A DNA stretch of 64,000 nt from Pelagibacter sp052048135. Its GTDB lineage: Bacteria; Pseudomonadota; Alphaproteobacteria; Pelagibacterales; Pelagibacteraceae. The notes beneath the pieces were generated by a model. The model was given only the letters and a program-made list of their open reading frames with translations, did no database searches and had not been told where the DNA came from. How positions within the stretch are numbered: position 1 is the stretch's first letter; each line of letters starts with the position of its first letter. The translations under genes were made by a program, and so were the position numbers. The stretch is from assembly GCF_052048135.1 (NCBI RefSeq), contig NZ_JBNAIM010000002.1, positions 620,001 through 684,000 of the forward strand. The letters are read 5' to 3'. Below, one piece after another: positions 63,792 to 64,000 of the stretch.

Positions 63792-64000
63792 ATGAACTTC
63801 GTTCTAATATTTTTAATAACTATATTTTCTCTTTCACTATTCTTTTATGGTCGTTCAAAAACTAAAACCATTTCAATTGAAAAAAATATCAAACTTAATG
63901 CATTACCTAAATTTTATGGTTATTACCTTGTATTATGGTGCTCAATACCTTCATTAGTTTTCTTATTAGTGTGGTCATTATTTGAACCAGTAATAATAAA
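63792..64000 (+). CDS. pstC: Phosphate ABC transporter permease PstC, N-terminal fragment (continues past window)
   Basis: Not a full ORF here; I translated it from ATG at 63792. The 69 residues visible have a first helix (about 3-20), a short charged loop, then LPKFYGYYLVLWCSIPSLVFLL, which matches the extended N-terminus of alphaproteobacterial PstC. It follows pstS and a Pho-box-like site. The start is chosen as the first ATG in frame after the candidate -10; no SD is visible, so the mRNA may be nearly leaderless. Confidence 0.8.
   Translation, partial: MNFVLIFLITIFSLSLFFYGRSKTKTISIEKNIKLNALPKFYGYYLVLWCSIPSLVFLLVWSLFEPVII

Noticed and set aside
1..64000. CRISPR arrays, insertion sequences, prophage genes, toxin-antitoxin pairs or integrase/att sites at the tRNAs
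   Set aside because: No spaced direct repeats, transposase or integrase motifs seen; tRNA 3' ends are not duplicated nearby as far as can be judged by eye.

Overview
The window looks like a streamlined marine alphaproteobacterium of the SAR11 clade (Pelagibacterales). The support is very low G+C, strongly A/T-ending codons, near-zero intergenic space, many 1-8 bp gene overlaps (ATGA, TAATG), and alphaproteobacterial gene orders: nuo-birA-coaX-rnj-DUF1467-proS-lolCD-dnaE, rpsB-tsf-frr-uppS-cdsA-dxr-bamA-lpx, ppiD-trpEGDC-lexA, tpiA-secG-pyrG-kdsA-eno-ftsB-lipA and ntrYX-trkAH. The assignment rests on content and synteny recalled from memory; no search was run.

Layout. 1-16587 (+): the 3' end of the complex I operon (nuoH partial to nuoN), followed without a break by biotin ligase, type III pantothenate kinase, RNase J, a small membrane protein, prolyl-tRNA synthetase, the LolCD lipoprotein exporter and DNA polymerase III alpha. 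16588-28360 (+): an rpsB leader RNA, then translation (rpsB, tsf, frr), isoprenoid and phospholipid steps (uppS, cdsA, dxr), outer-membrane assembly (bamA, skp) and lipid A synthesis (fabZ, lpxD, lpxA, lpxI, lpxB). 28337-35750 (-): ppiD-like, trpE, trpG, trpD, trpC, then lexA with an SOS box, and gltX. 35806-42256 (+): tpiA, secG, pyrG, kdsA, eno, ftsB, lipA, ratA. 42233-44296 (-): cinA C-terminal-type amidase, pgpA, ispDF. 44323-50256 (+): ntrY, ntrX, trkA, trkH. 50289-55734: tRNA-Arg, an AapJQMP amino-acid ABC transporter, an orphan XRE regulator, and tRNA-Asn and tRNA-Cys on the minus strand. 55853-64000 (+): valS, ilvD, a mannose-1-phosphate guanylyltransferase, phoR, pstS and the start of pstC.

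Most genes are housekeeping. The regulatory interest is in the few real intergenic gaps. These hold an apparent H-type pseudoknot leader at rpsB, a GTTC-N7-GTTC SOS box at lexA, two back-to-back palindromes in the aapJ leader, and Pho-box-like 11-bp repeats upstream of both pstS and pstC. The only two strong intrinsic terminators seen lie between a binding-protein gene and its permease gene. NtrX lacks the GAFTGA loop and has Gln in place of the Walker B Glu. I found no mobile element, phage, CRISPR array or obvious new multi-gene system. The longest stretch without a protein gene is 50257-50544, and it contains tRNA-Arg and the aapJ control region.
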